A DNA stretch of 64,000 nt, taken from JACMLC01 sp963720235 (GTDB lineage: Bacteria > Acidobacteriota > Blastocatellia > Pyrinomonadales > Pyrinomonadaceae). Where the stretch lies: positions 1,302,001 through 1,366,000 of the forward strand of contig OY970389.1 in the NCBI GenBank assembly GCA_963720235.1. The letters run 5' to 3'. Positions 1 through 8,825 of the stretch are shown piece by piece. The position numbers were made by a program, and so were the translations under genes. Below the pieces are notes generated by a model. That model ran no database searches. It saw nothing but the letters and a program-made list of their open reading frames with translations, and had not been told where the DNA came from. How positions within the stretch are numbered: the first letter of the stretch is position 1; each line of letters starts with the position of its first letter.

Positions 1-1
1 G

Positions 2-370
2 GCCGTTGTGCTCGCGCGCAGGCTTGCGCGACTAGGCTTTAATCTCTGCGCGACCTATAGCACGGGTGCGCGGCTGCGCGAAGTCGGACTCAAAGTCGAG
101 ACTGTTTTCAAAGTCAACGAAGGCCGCCCGAATATCGTTGACCACATTAAGCGCGGCGAGATTGCTCTGGTTATCAACACGCCTCTGGGCCGCATCTCGC
201 ACTTTGACGAGCAGGCGATTCGCCGCGCCGCACTGCAATACAGCGTGCCTTGCGTGACGACGATGACAGGCGCACAGGCAATCGTCGAAGCCATCAGCGC
301 GCGCAAAGAAGACGGGCGCATCAACGTGCATTCTTTGCAGGAGATGCATGCCTTGAGCTCGGCACATTAA
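2..370 (+). CDS. carB: Carbamoyl-phosphate synthase large chain, C-terminal fragment
   Basis: The window opens inside this gene; 122 codons remain before the TAA at 368-370. The visible part is the MGS-like allosteric domain that closes the large subunit of carbamoyl-phosphate synthase, the enzyme feeding pyrimidine and arginine synthesis. Recognisable blocks are CATYSTGA near the start, the VINTPLGR phosphate-loop segment, and the TTMTGAQAIVEAI helix near the end. The true start lies outside the window. Identification is by family resemblance of this domain; a free-standing MGS-domain protein is less likely because the reading frame is open through the window edge. Confidence 0.85.
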   Translation, partial: AVVLARRLARLGFNLCATYSTGARLREVGLKVETVFKVNEGRPNIVDHIKRGEIALVINTPLGRISHFDEQAIRRAALQYSVPCVTTMTGAQAIVEAISARKEDGRINVHSLQEMHALSSAH

Positions 371-446
371 GAAACTTGAAGCAGTTACTTTTTAAATGCA
401 AAATTTTTACCCGACCAGCCGCAGTTTGGAGGGAGGTTATATTTCG

Positions 447-1622
447 ATGAAGAAAATTTTAACGATTGTTATTTTGCTCGCCTTTGCAATGACGGCTGCG
501 GCGCAGGACAGCGCTGCAAGTTATGATGAAGCGCATCGCCTTTTCAAAGCGGGCAGCGAGGCTTTAGTTAACAGGCAATATGATGAAGCGATACGGCTCT
601 TTGACCGCGTGATAGCCATTTTGCCGTATCAACAACCAGCCGCCTGGGTAAATAAATCTGCGGCTTTAATGGAGCGGGCCGCAGCCACACACAATGCAGC
701 CCTCATCAGCAAGGACGAGGCAGAGAAAAAGGCTCGAAATGAGTCTGCGCGAAATGACATACGCGAGGCCGTGAAAGCAGCTAGGAGGGCTGTCGAAATA
801 ATCAATGCGATACCCGACCCGCAGCTTGAGCCGGGCCTCATGACCTTAGAGCAATTTAAGTTGCCTGCTTTGCGCGGACGCGCTCAGGCGCTTTATATGA
901 TGGTCTTGAAGGTTGACCATTCTTATCTTGAAGAAGCTCTGGCAGCTTTTCATGAATATTTCAAATCTGAAAGCGACACGACTTTTGAGATACAGTTTCG
1001 CATGCGCGCGGGAGAGATGGCGCTCGCGGCCAGACGCCCGGACTTAGCTCTTGCGGAATACAAAGAACTGCTGGCCCTTGAGCCTGAGAACGCGGATGGA
1101 CATCTGGGCGCGGGAGTTTCGTTGATTGATAGCAGTCATTATCTCAACGATGTCGCACAGCTTTGGGAAGGGCTTACCTTTCTGGAAAAATTTATTGCGC
1201 TTGCGCCGGACATGCATCGCCAGAAAGGTTCTGTTGAAGAAGTCCTTGAGCATCTGAAAAAGAATTATCCCGCCGGAAAAAATCCGACGACGAAATTGCA
1301 AACCGTCAAGCCTCAAGTTGTAGAGGAAGAAAAGAAGAAAGCCGTTGAGGCCGGAATCATCAACGGCAAGGCTGTCAGCAAACCTGTACCGCCTTATCCG
1401 GCCATCGCCAAAATGGCTCGCGCCACCGGAACCGTAGTCATTGCGATAACTGTGGACGAAGAAGGCAACGTCCTTGAGTCGCATATTGTTTCGGGGCATC
1501 CGTTGTTGCAGGCGGCAGCCCTCTCTGCGGCCCGGCGCGCGAAATTTACCCCGACAACCCTCAGCGGCAAGCCTGTTAAAGTAGCTGGCAAAATTACTTA
1601 TAACTTTACGCTGGTCGAATAA
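447..1622 (+). CDS. Secreted TPR protein with C-terminal TonB-like domain
   Basis: A 391-residue protein with an N-terminal signal peptide (MKKILTIVILLAFAMTAAAQ). Helical TPR-like repeats follow at about residues 20-110 and 195-260, then a charged linker. A TonB_C-type domain occupies about residues 300-391 (KPVPPYPAIAKMAR, then ATGTVVIAITVDEEGNV and a final beta strand). I chose ATG 447 because GGGAGG (431-436) sits at good distance and the signal peptide begins there; the frame is open upstream to 396. Proteins of this shape are common in acidobacteria and are thought to be periplasmic scaffolds; no receptor partner is adjacent, so the role is unknown. Confidence 0.8.
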   Translation: MKKILTIVILLAFAMTAAAQDSAASYDEAHRLFKAGSEALVNRQYDEAIRLFDRVIAILPYQQPAAWVNKSAALMERAAATHNAALISKDEAEKKARNESARNDIREAVKAARRAVEIINAIPDPQLEPGLMTLEQFKLPALRGRAQALYMMVLKVDHSYLEEALAAFHEYFKSESDTTFEIQFRMRAGEMALAARRPDLALAEYKELLALEPENADGHLGAGVSLIDSSHYLNDVAQLWEGLTFLEKFIALAPDMHRQKGSVEEVLEHLKKNYPAGKNPTTKLQTVKPQVVEEEKKKAVEAGIINGKAVSKPVPPYPAIAKMARATGTVVIAITVDEEGNVLESHIVSGHPLLQAAALSAARRAKFTPTTLSGKPVKVAGKITYNFTLVE

Positions 1623-1652
1623 CGGCTGGCGAGCCGCTCCTGATTTTGATTG

Positions 1653-2147
1653 ATGACTAAACAGATAAGCGCAGTTGTAATCACTGTCAGCGACCGCTCT
1701 GCGCGCGGCGAGCAGGATGATGTGTCGGGCGCAGTGTTAGTCGAATTGCTCAGAGAGATTGGCGCAGAGATTATCGCAAAGGAAATCCTGTCGGACGATT
1801 TAGCATCGCTGGCGGAAAAGCTTTGCCTCTATGCAGACCGACCCGACGTGAATCTGATTATCACAACCGGCGGAACAGGTTTCAGCCCGCGCGACAATAC
1901 GCCTGAGGCTACGCGCTCGGTGATTCAGAAGGAAGCGCAGGGACTCGCGGAAGCCATGCGGCTTGAAACTGCAAAGCAAACGCCGCTGGCGATTGTCTCG
2001 CGCGGCGTGTGCGGCATCCGCTCAGAGGCTTTGATTATCAATCTTCCCGGCTCGCCAAAAGGCGTGCGCGAAAGCTTCGCAGTGATTAGAGGTGTCCTGC
2101 CTCATGCCGTCTCCATTCTGGCGGGCAGCCCTCATGAAGAAGCATAA
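1653..2147 (+). CDS. mogA: Molybdopterin adenylyltransferase / MoaB-MogA family protein
   Basis: A 164-residue cytosolic protein of the MogA/MoaB family, which adenylates molybdopterin during molybdenum cofactor synthesis. The N-terminal AVVITVSDRSARGE strand, the LIITTGGTGFSPRD nucleotide loop followed by NTPEATR, and the INLPGSPKGVRE motif are all in place. ATG 1653 starts the conserved first strand; an in-frame TTG precedes it directly. It stands alone between a TonB-domain gene and a terminator, with no other moa/moe genes in the window. MogA and MoaB cannot be separated with certainty from sequence alone, so the symbol is the likelier of two. Confidence 0.85.
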   Translation: MTKQISAVVITVSDRSARGEQDDVSGAVLVELLREIGAEIIAKEILSDDLASLAEKLCLYADRPDVNLIITTGGTGFSPRDNTPEATRSVIQKEAQGLAEAMRLETAKQTPLAIVSRGVCGIRSEALIINLPGSPKGVRESFAVIRGVLPHAVSILAGSPHEEA

Positions 2148-2173
2148 GTCGTCACTACTTTAGATAATGCAGA

Positions 2174-2203
2174 AGCCCGGAAAGCTTCTGGGCTATTTCT
2201 TTT
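2174..2203 (+). terminator. Intrinsic terminator after mogA
   Basis: A nine-base-pair stem (AGCCCGGAA with TTCTGGGCT, one G-T pair, three-base loop) is followed by ATTTCTTTT. It lies 27 nt after the mogA stop and overlaps the stop codon of the convergent lipoprotein gene, so it may serve both directions. Confidence 0.6.
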
Positions 2204-2402
2204 GACCTGCTTTGATTGTTTCAGCTTTCGCGCAGGCTTCCTTGTTGTCACGCGCGCACTCGCGGTTGCAGGCTTGCAGGTCATTGTTTTCCGTGCACGC
2301 CTTGTAATCCGCGCTCCCGCCGCAAGATGCAATTAAAGTGAAAGCAATCAAGAGCAAAAGGATTAGAAAATTTCTTTGCGCGTGGCGTGGTTTGTGGGAC
2401 AT
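2193..2402 (-). CDS. Small Cys-rich lipoprotein
   Basis: A 69-residue protein with a basic N-terminus, a hydrophobic segment (FLILLLLIAFTLIASC) and a lipobox ending at the first cysteine, so it should be lipidated and exported. The mature part of roughly 45 residues is polar and has three further cysteines (ACTEN, ACNRECARD, ACAKAE), suggesting disulphides or Sel1-like helices with Cys-Ala pairs. It is convergent with mogA, whose terminator overlaps its end. Function unknown. Confidence 0.6.
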   Translation of the reverse strand: MSHKPRHAQRNFLILLLLIAFTLIASCGGSADYKACTENNDLQACNRECARDNKEACAKAETIKAGQKK

Positions 2403-2439
2403 GTTTGAGCCTCCGAAAATCAGTTTGACGAAAACTTGT

Positions 2440-2468
2440 TTGACATCTACTTGACTGCTCCATAGAAT
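2440..2468 (+). promoter_or_regulatory. Sigma-70-type promoter for nuoA
   Basis: TTGACA (2440-2445) and TAGAAT (2463-2468) are separated by exactly 17 nt, about 75 nt before the nuoA start. This is the best housekeeping-promoter match in the window and sits where the complex I genes begin. Confidence 0.6.
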
Positions 2469-2542
2469 CTTTCCAAAGCTCTTAAGCGTCTTCGGAAATG
2501 GCGCGCATCTCTTCTAAAAAAGTGCTCCGGCCTTGAGGTAGG

Positions 2543-2971
2543 ATGATGCTGAACGCAATTCTAATACAGGCGATACCGAAAACGGAACAAGTTATTGGCA
2601 GCCCCATCACGGCCTACTGGCCCGTGATGATCTTTTTCGTCTTCGCACTTATCTTTCCGGTGCTACCGATTGTCTTAGGTCGCTTTCTGCGGCCAATGAT
2701 GTACACCAAAGCCAAGATGCGCCCCTACGAGTGCGGCATAGACCCGACGACAGAGGCGCACGACCGTTTTACTGTGCGCTATTACATCGTCGCCATGCTC
2801 TTTCTGATTTTCGATGTCGAGACGATTTTCCTGCTGCCCTGGGCCATCATTTTTATGGGCGACGATTTCTCTTTCACCAAGTTCGCGCTGATAGAGATGT
2901 TCGTCTTCATAGGCATACTCATCGTCGGCTACTATTACGCTTGGCGCAAAGGCGCATTAGAGTGGGCATGA
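2543..2971 (+). CDS. nuoA: NADH-quinone oxidoreductase subunit A
   Basis: A 142-residue membrane subunit of complex I with three transmembrane segments (about residues 24-48, 85-107 and 117-137). The family signature MRPYECGIDP lies in the loop that contacts the quinone site, and the acidic segment FDVETIFLLPWA is in the second helix. Two adjacent ATGs are possible (2543 and 2546); GAGG at 2535 favours the second by spacing. It is first in the complex I gene set and is followed by an intergenic hairpin that fills the gap to nuoB. Confidence 0.93.
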   Translation: MMLNAILIQAIPKTEQVIGSPITAYWPVMIFFVFALIFPVLPIVLGRFLRPMMYTKAKMRPYECGIDPTTEAHDRFTVRYYIVAMLFLIFDVETIFLLPWAIIFMGDDFSFTKFALIEMFVFIGILIVGYYYAWRKGALEWA

Positions 2972-2975
2972 AGCA

Positions 2976-3061
2976 AGTTTTCAGTTTTGAGTTTTCAGTT
3001 TTCAGAGAAAACTCGGAACAGAAGCTGAAAACTAAAAACTGAAAACTGAAAACTCAAAACT
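2976..3061. repeat. Intergenic tandem-unit hairpin, TTTTCAG class (nuoA-nuoB)
   Basis: The left arm (2976-3005) is built of AGTTTTCAG/AGTTTTGAG units and the right arm (3025-3061) is its complement in several registers. A 19-nt loop separates them. It starts 4 nt after the nuoA stop and ends 4 nt before the nuoB ATG, so no clear Shine-Dalgarno site remains for nuoB. Confidence 0.85.
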
Positions 3062-3065
3062 GTTT

Positions 3066-3707
<642 letters not shown>

Positions 3708-3719
3708 AAGCACTATAAA

Positions 3720-3791
3720 TTTCCGCAAAGGCGCAAAGACGCAAAGAAAGTTCATACAGCTTTCTTTGCGTCTTTGCGCCTTTGCAGGAAA
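3720..3791. repeat. Intergenic tandem-unit hairpin, GCAAAG class (after nuoB)
   Basis: Arms 3720-3750 and 3760-3791 are complementary over about 31 bp except for one extra base. Both are built from units of the form GGCGCAAAGACGCAAAG. The loop is 9 nt. It sits 12 nt past the nuoB stop. Confidence 0.85.
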
Positions 3792-3878
3792 CTTTTTTCA
3801 TCTCTCAAAAAAAATTGGAAGAAAACTCAACTTTGCTACGTCTAATCGTTCGGTAAGTAGCTCTCCCGGAGGCAATGG

Positions 3879-4466
3879 ATGGAGCAACGCGCTGTAATGA
3901 TGAGCAGCCAGATTGACGTGCGCGTAGTCGAAGCCTGTCAGCAGGGAGACAGGGACGCCTTTCGCCTGCTCTTTGAAGCTTACAAAGACAAGGTCTATTC
4001 CATCTCGCTCTATTACTTCAAAGGCGACGAAGCCACAGCCGGAGATGTCACGCAGCAGGTCTTTCTCAAACTCATGACCAAGATAGAGCAGTTTCGCAGC
4101 GATGCGGAATTTACGACATGGCTCTATCGCCTTGTGGTCAATGCCTGCATGGACGAGCAGCGCGGGCGGCGACGCTGGCTTCCTTTCATGGATGGAGCAA
4201 TGCGTCACACTGTTGAGCGGCGCGGGCAGGAGGCGAGCTTTGCGCGTTTAGAGATTTCGGATGCTATTAAAGATGCCATAGCGGAGTTGAAGCCGAAGCT
4301 GCGCCTGCCGATTCTGCTCAGGTATATCGAAGAGCTTTCGTATGAAGAGATGGCAGAGGTTTTGAATTGCTCGAAAGGCACAGTGGCCTCGCGTCTCAAT
4401 CGCGGCCATAAAATTTTAGCGCGTCGCCTGTCACACCTGCGCGGCGCGCTCGTCACGGGGGATTAG
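3879..4466 (+). CDS. ECF-type RNA polymerase sigma factor
   Basis: A 195-residue sigma-70 family protein of the extracytoplasmic-function type. Region 2 spans about residues 20-95 (DVTQQVFLKLMTKIEQF, then FTTWLYRLVVNACMD), and region 4 about residues 130-190 with the helix-turn-helix LSYEEMAEVLNCSKGTVASR. Start 3879 is chosen because GGAGG at 3868-3872 is 6 nt upstream; ATG 3897 is an alternative. It lies two bases ahead of a gene for a zinc-finger/FecR membrane protein, the usual anti-sigma arrangement, so the pair is probably a signal-responsive unit acting on the following gene as well. Confidence 0.9.
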   Translation: MEQRAVMMSSQIDVRVVEACQQGDRDAFRLLFEAYKDKVYSISLYYFKGDEATAGDVTQQVFLKLMTKIEQFRSDAEFTTWLYRLVVNACMDEQRGRRRWLPFMDGAMRHTVERRGQEASFARLEISDAIKDAIAELKPKLRLPILLRYIEELSYEEMAEVLNCSKGTVASRLNRGHKILARRLSHLRGALVTGD

Positions 4467-4468
4467 AG

Positions 4469-5842
4469 ATGTTCGGTCAGCATGTCTCTCAAAAACTTTC
4501 CGCTTATTGCCAGAGCGCGCTTTCGGATGAAGAGTCGCGGCGCGTAGCGGAGCATTTGATTGGCTGCCAGCGTTGCCGCCGCGAACTGGAAGAGGTCAAG
4601 CTCGGCATCAGTCTGGCCCATCAACTAACGCCAGCGCACGCTCCCGCAAACTTGTGGAACGAGATAGAAGCCGCGCTTCAAACGGAACATGACGGACACG
4701 TTGCCTCGCATCCTAAACTAGCGAGCCTCAATGCTGCTTTTAACTGGCGCGTGCTTGCAACAGCCTGCGCCGCGCTACTCTTGATTGCCGTGATTGGCCT
4801 CGCATTGCTCTACAAGCGGCAGCCGCAAACCGGAGAACGACTGGTCGCGATTGAAAAAGCGCAGCAAATCAATAGTACGGACTTTAATCAACTACAGACA
4901 AAGAACAGTGCGCCGGAACAGGTCGCGGTAAACATTCCGCCGGTGCTTGTCTCTCCAAATAACAAAAACTCTGGCGAGATAAAAACGATTGATAATGCTA
5001 ATCCCTCGAAGATAAAAACAAGCTCGTCAAATGAAAAGCCTGCGTGGGACGTTGCGCGTTTGGAAGGCAAGCCAAAGGTCGGAGCTTCTTTGATAGAAGG
5101 CAACGGGCAACTGGCCGTTGGGGAATGGTTAGAAACGGATGCATCATCGCGCGCGTTGATTAATGTTGCTGACATCGGAGAGGTGAACATTGGGCCAAAC
5201 TCGCGCGTGCAGTTGTTGGAGACACGCGCGACGGGACACAGGCTCGCGCTCCAGCGTGGCCGCATGCAGGCCGTGATAGATGCTCCGCCGCGTCTCTTCA
5301 TCGTCGAGACGCCATCGGCCATCGCAGTTGACCTCGGTTGCGCTTACACACTGGAAGTTGACGACGCGGGCCGCAGTCGCCTGCATGTCACATCCGGTTG
5401 GGTCGCGCTCGAAACAAAGGGGCGCGAATCAATCGTGCCTGCCGGAGCTATGTGCCTGACAGAGCCGGGCAAGGGGCCGGGTACGCCTTTCTTTGATGAT
5501 GCCTCCGCGAAATTCCGCGACGCGCTTGCAAGGCTAGATTTTGAAAACGGCGGCGTAGAGGCTCTCGAACAAGTTCTTGGGGAAGCGCGCGAATACGACA
5601 CGTTGACGCTGTGGCATCTGCTCTCGCGCATGCGGGCAAGAGAGCGTGGCCGCGTCTATGACCGCATGGCCGAATTGATTGCGCCGCCCGTTGGCGTGAC
5701 GCGCGCGGGCGTGATGAGGCTGGACAAAAAAATGCTCTCGCTCTGGAAGAGCGAGATGGCGTGGGCATGGTTTGAAGACAACGGTGGAAAAGCCGGGAAA
5801 GCCGGGAAAGCTGGAATTAAAGGAGTAAAGCGAAATGACTAA
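4469..5842 (+). CDS. Zinc-finger anti-sigma factor with FecR domain
   Basis: A 457-residue single-pass membrane protein. The cytoplasmic N-terminus has the HxxxCxxC zinc-binding anti-sigma motif (His29, Cys33, Cys36). One transmembrane helix lies at about residues 94-115, followed by a Ser/Asn-rich linker and a FecR-type periplasmic domain at about residues 205-330 (DIGEVNIGPNSRVQLLE). A helical region and a GKAGKAGKAG tail close it. It begins 2 nt after the ECF sigma stop and overlaps the next gene by 8 nt, which indicates translational coupling. The likely job is to hold the sigma factor at the membrane until a periplasmic signal arrives. Confidence 0.85.
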   Translation: MFGQHVSQKLSAYCQSALSDEESRRVAEHLIGCQRCRRELEEVKLGISLAHQLTPAHAPANLWNEIEAALQTEHDGHVASHPKLASLNAAFNWRVLATACAALLLIAVIGLALLYKRQPQTGERLVAIEKAQQINSTDFNQLQTKNSAPEQVAVNIPPVLVSPNNKNSGEIKTIDNANPSKIKTSSSNEKPAWDVARLEGKPKVGASLIEGNGQLAVGEWLETDASSRALINVADIGEVNIGPNSRVQLLETRATGHRLALQRGRMQAVIDAPPRLFIVETPSAIAVDLGCAYTLEVDDAGRSRLHVTSGWVALETKGRESIVPAGAMCLTEPGKGPGTPFFDDASAKFRDALARLDFENGGVEALEQVLGEAREYDTLTLWHLLSRMRARERGRVYDRMAELIAPPVGVTRAGVMRLDKKMLSLWKSEMAWAWFEDNGGKAGKAGKAGIKGVKRND

Positions 5843-7070
5843 GCGTCTTGCAATCAGATTCATCACGGGCTTGCTATTAGCCTTTGCTGGCATAGCCTTC
5901 ATCGGAATCAAACTCTCTGCGCAGAATGCTCCCGCTGCGAATCAGAGCTTACAAACATCTCCCGTTGCTGAAAATCGTCTGGTCGTACACGAGTGGGGTA
6001 CGTTCACTTCCATCGCGGGCAAGGACGGCATCGCGCTCGAATGGCGACCGCTGAGTGGCCCAAGCGATTTGCCAAAGTTTGTGCACACTATGCAGGAAGG
6101 CGTTGAAGGTCTGCGCCACGCACCACAACCTCCCGGCAAAGGTAATATCACTGCGTCCGTGCGTATGGAGACGCCTGTGCTCTATTTTTATTCCGCCAGA
6201 GAAATGGAAGTCTCCATCAAAGTGGATTTCCCGAAAGGCAAGATTACGGAGTGGTATCCGCAGGCGCGCTCAGCGAGCAACGGAATTGATTGGGGACGCA
6301 TAAAAGTTTTGCCCGGCGCGAAGTTTGATTTTCCGGTTGAGAGCGCGGAGAGCCACTATTACCCTGCGCGCGAGACCGATGCCGCGCCCGTGCAGGTTTG
6401 CAACACCGTTGACAAGCCCGCGCAGCATGAAAAGTTTCTTTTCTATCGCGGCGTCGGAAACTTCGACTTGCCGCTTTCGGTCAAACTCGAAGCAGGCAAT
6501 GTCTTGCTCACCAATCTTGGCAAAGATGAGATTTCGCATCTTGTTATCTTTGAGAATCAAGGCGGAAAAATCGGCTATCGTCTGTGCGACACTTTCACTG
6601 GCGAGATGACGCATGAGCGGCCCGCTCTGGACCAGAACATGGATGCGCTCCTGCAAGATTTAAAACGCATTCTTGTCGCTTCCGGTCTTTATGAAAGGGA
6701 AGCTGAGGCGATGATTAAGACATGGCGCGACAGTTGGTTTGAAGAAGGCTTGCGCGTCTTCTATATCCTGCCGCGCACGACGACGGATGCGGTGCTTCCG
6801 GTCAAGATAGAACCCGCTCCGGCAGAACTCGTGCGTGTCCTAGTGGGCCGCGCCGAAGTCATCACGCCGGAGATGGAACGCTCCGTGCAGCAACAACTCA
6901 AGCTGCTGAATGATTCTTCGCCGCAAGTTCGCGCCACTGCAATCGAAACAATCCGCAAGCACGGACGTTTCTCCGAACCGATTCTCAAACGCATTCTCGC
7001 AAGCGAGCGCAACCGCGCCACACGCAAACGCATCAGGCAGTTAATAGCTGCTACGGACGTATCAAGTTAG
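5835..7070 (+). CDS. Exported protein with VHEWGTFTS motif, function unknown
   Basis: A 411-residue protein with an N-terminal hydrophobic helix (about residues 8-28) that serves as signal or anchor. The motif VVHEWGTFTSI follows directly; I recall it from an uncharacterised family of secreted proteins in acidobacteria and planctomycetes. The middle is rich in beta strands with several Trp and Tyr. The last 55 residues (LLNDSSPQVRATAIETIRKHG) look like a single HEAT-type helical repeat. The start overlaps the anti-sigma gene by 8 nt, so it is almost certainly co-expressed with the sigma/anti-sigma pair and may be its envelope output or sensor. No enzymatic motif recognised. Confidence 0.75.
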   Translation: MTKRLAIRFITGLLLAFAGIAFIGIKLSAQNAPAANQSLQTSPVAENRLVVHEWGTFTSIAGKDGIALEWRPLSGPSDLPKFVHTMQEGVEGLRHAPQPPGKGNITASVRMETPVLYFYSAREMEVSIKVDFPKGKITEWYPQARSASNGIDWGRIKVLPGAKFDFPVESAESHYYPARETDAAPVQVCNTVDKPAQHEKFLFYRGVGNFDLPLSVKLEAGNVLLTNLGKDEISHLVIFENQGGKIGYRLCDTFTGEMTHERPALDQNMDALLQDLKRILVASGLYEREAEAMIKTWRDSWFEEGLRVFYILPRTTTDAVLPVKIEPAPAELVRVLVGRAEVITPEMERSVQQQLKLLNDSSPQVRATAIETIRKHGRFSEPILKRILASERNRATRKRIRQLIAATDVSS

Positions 7071-7087
7071 GAATTAAAGACGAGAAG

Positions 7088-7187
7088 TTCCCGCAAAGGC
7101 GCAAAGGCGCAAAGAAAAGCACGCAAAGAGCAAATGGCACTCAATCCTTTGCAGTCTTCCTCTGCGCCTTTGCGCCTTTGCGGGAAA
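7088..7187. repeat. Intergenic tandem-unit hairpin, GCAAAG class (convergent gap)
   Basis: The left arm (7088-7120) has three GGCGCAAAG units and the right arm (7164-7187) is the complement. The 40-nt loop contains further partial units. It fills the gap between two convergent genes. Confidence 0.8.
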
Positions 7188-7188
7188 T

Positions 7189-7821
7189 TTATATTCCCGT
7201 TAGATGCCGCGTGTCGTTAACAGAGAGGACGCGTATAAAGCCGTCTGCGCGCAGGTCTATGCGCGTGATGCCGCAGTTGTTGGTGGCAAGCCAGACGGGC
7301 TTTAGTTCCGGCGCATCGAGCGCGCCCATGATGTGCAGGGTGAGAATGCAGATTGTGCCTGTGTGTGTGTAGATGGCTATGCGACCGCCTTTGTGTAGCT
7401 GGAGAATGTGGTCGAGTTTGCGCGCGGCGCGGTCGAGCATCTGGCGATAGCTCTCGCCGCCTAAGATGATATGCTCGAAATCTCTGCGCAGGAGCGCAGA
7501 GTATTGCTCAGGATGTTGCGCGGCTGCTTCTTCAAAAGTTAAGCCTTCGAGGACGCCTACGCCGCGCTCACGAAAAGCTTCTGTTCCTTCTACTTCAAGA
7601 TTCGTCAGGCGCGCGAGCGGCATCGCCGTCTCGATAGCGCGCGGCAGGTCTGAGGAATAAATCGCGCTTAACTTTTCTGACGCGAGAGTGCGGGCCGCGG
7701 CCTCTGCCTCACGATGCCCGCGCTCGGAAAGCGGCGTCGCCGTGTGGCCGCCAAAGCGACCCTCTGCATTGCCCTGCGATTGGCCGTGCCGTATGAGCAG
7801 CACTCTTGTGGTATCGGACAT
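7189..7821 (-). CDS. Histidine phosphatase family protein (phosphoglycerate mutase-like)
   Basis: A 210-residue cytosolic protein of the histidine phosphatase superfamily. The catalytic RHG motif is in LLIRHGQSQGN near residue 10. The expected Arg follows in YSSDLPRAIETA, the acidic catalytic residue in FRERGVGVLEG, and the second histidine in AIYTHTGTICIL. ATG 7821 starts the first strand. The frame continues upstream to 7890, but those codons come from the arm of an intergenic hairpin and are unlikely to be translated. Substrate cannot be told; the family includes cobalamin phosphatases and sugar phosphatases. Confidence 0.85.
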   Translation of the reverse strand: MSDTTRVLLIRHGQSQGNAEGRFGGHTATPLSERGHREAEAAARTLASEKLSAIYSSDLPRAIETAMPLARLTNLEVEGTEAFRERGVGVLEGLTFEEAAAQHPEQYSALLRRDFEHIILGGESYRQMLDRAARKLDHILQLHKGGRIAIYTHTGTICILTLHIMGALDAPELKPVWLATNNCGITRIDLRADGFIRVLSVNDTRHLTGI

Positions 7822-7829
7822 AACGAATA

Positions 7830-7905
7830 AGTGATAAGTGATGAGTGATAAGTGATAAGAAAGAAGCTGTCTTCTCTTATCACTTATCACTCATCACTTA
7901 TCACT
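7830..7905. repeat. Intergenic tandem-unit hairpin, GTGATAA class
   Basis: Arms 7830-7859 and 7876-7905 are perfectly complementary over 30 bp and are built from AGTGATAAGTGATGAG-like units. The 16-nt loop contains AAGAAGCTGT. It lies between prfA and the phosphatase gene, both on the minus strand. The same loop sequence occurs in the hairpin at 34916-34991, whose arms differ. Confidence 0.9.
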
Positions 7906-7910
7906 AGCTT

Positions 7911-8825
7911 TTAAGCTGCGACTGCTTCGGCTTTCAACTTCTCTGCCTGATAGTGTGTGACGAGCGCGCCGATGATTTCGTCGAGCGCGCCTTCCATGAC
8001 AAGGTCTAGTTGGTGAATCGTCAGGCCGATGCGATGGTCTGAGACGCGGTTCTCTTTAAAATTGTAGGTGCGAATTTTTTCGGAGCGGTCGCCGCTGCCG
8101 ACCATCGAGCGGCGTTCGGAGGCTAAAGCTTCATGCTGTTTCTGTTCTTCGAGTTCCTGCAAGCGTGCGCGCAAGACTCGCATGGCCTTCTCACGATTCT
8201 TAATCTGCGATTTTTCGTCCTGCATGGAGACGACGGTGTTGGTGGGCAAGTGCGTGATGCGAACAGCGGAGTAGGTCGTGTTGACGCTTTGACCGCCGGG
8301 GCCGGACGAGCAGAAGGTGTCTATGCGTAAATCTTTCTGGTCAATCTTGACATCCACCTCTTCCGCTTCCGGCAGGACTGCGACGGTGATGGCAGAGGTG
8401 TGTATGCGCCCGCTCGTTTCCGTCTGCGGCACGCGCTGTACGCGATGAACTCCAGATTCATGTTTGAGCTTGGAATAAACCTTCTCGCCTTCAATCAAAG
8501 CGATGGCTTCCTTGATGCCGCCGATGCCCGATTCCGAAGCATCCATAATCTCCATCCGCCAACCCTGACGCTCTGCATACCGCGCGTACATCCTGAGCAT
8601 CTCCGCTGCGAAGAGCGTCGCCTCATCGCCGCCCGTGCCTGCGCGAATTTCAAGGATGACATTCTTCTCATCATTCGGGTCTGTGGGAATCAAGAGCAGC
8701 TTGAGGTCTTCCTCGCATTGCTCAAGCCGCGCCTGCAAAGTCTCGACTTCGACGCGCGCCAATTCGCGCATCTCTTCATCGTCAACAGTGTCCAGCAACT
8801 CACGCGCGCCCGTCAGACTCTTCAT
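7911..8825 (-). CDS. prfA: Peptide chain release factor 1, main part (frameshifted from its N-terminus)
   Basis: This frame holds domains 2-4 of release factor 1, which ends translation at UAA and UAG. The P-x-T stop-recognition motif is present in RVPQTETSGRIHTSA, and the GGQ motif that triggers peptide release is at 8289-8297 in SSGPGGQSVNTT. The first ~60 residues of the family are missing here but are encoded just upstream in another frame (8800-8988). An ATG at 8825 could start a shortened protein. An essential single-copy gene is unlikely to be dead, so a sequencing or assembly indel, reinitiation at 8825, or frameshifting must be considered. Confidence 0.85.
   Translation of the reverse strand: MKSLTGARELLDTVDDEEMRELARVEVETLQARLEQCEEDLKLLLIPTDPNDEKNVILEIRAGTGGDEATLFAAEMLRMYARYAERQGWRMEIMDASESGIGGIKEAIALIEGEKVYSKLKHESGVHRVQRVPQTETSGRIHTSAITVAVLPEAEEVDVKIDQKDLRIDTFCSSGPGGQSVNTTYSAVRITHLPTNTVVSMQDEKSQIKNREKAMRVLRARLQELEEQKQHEALASERRSMVGSGDRSEKIRTYNFKENRVSDHRIGLTIHQLDLVMEGALDEIIGALVTHYQAEKLKAEAVAA

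Noticed and set aside
7822..7890. N-terminal extension of the histidine phosphatase
   Set aside because: The 23 extra codons are entirely hairpin-arm repeat; the conserved first strand begins at ATG 7821.
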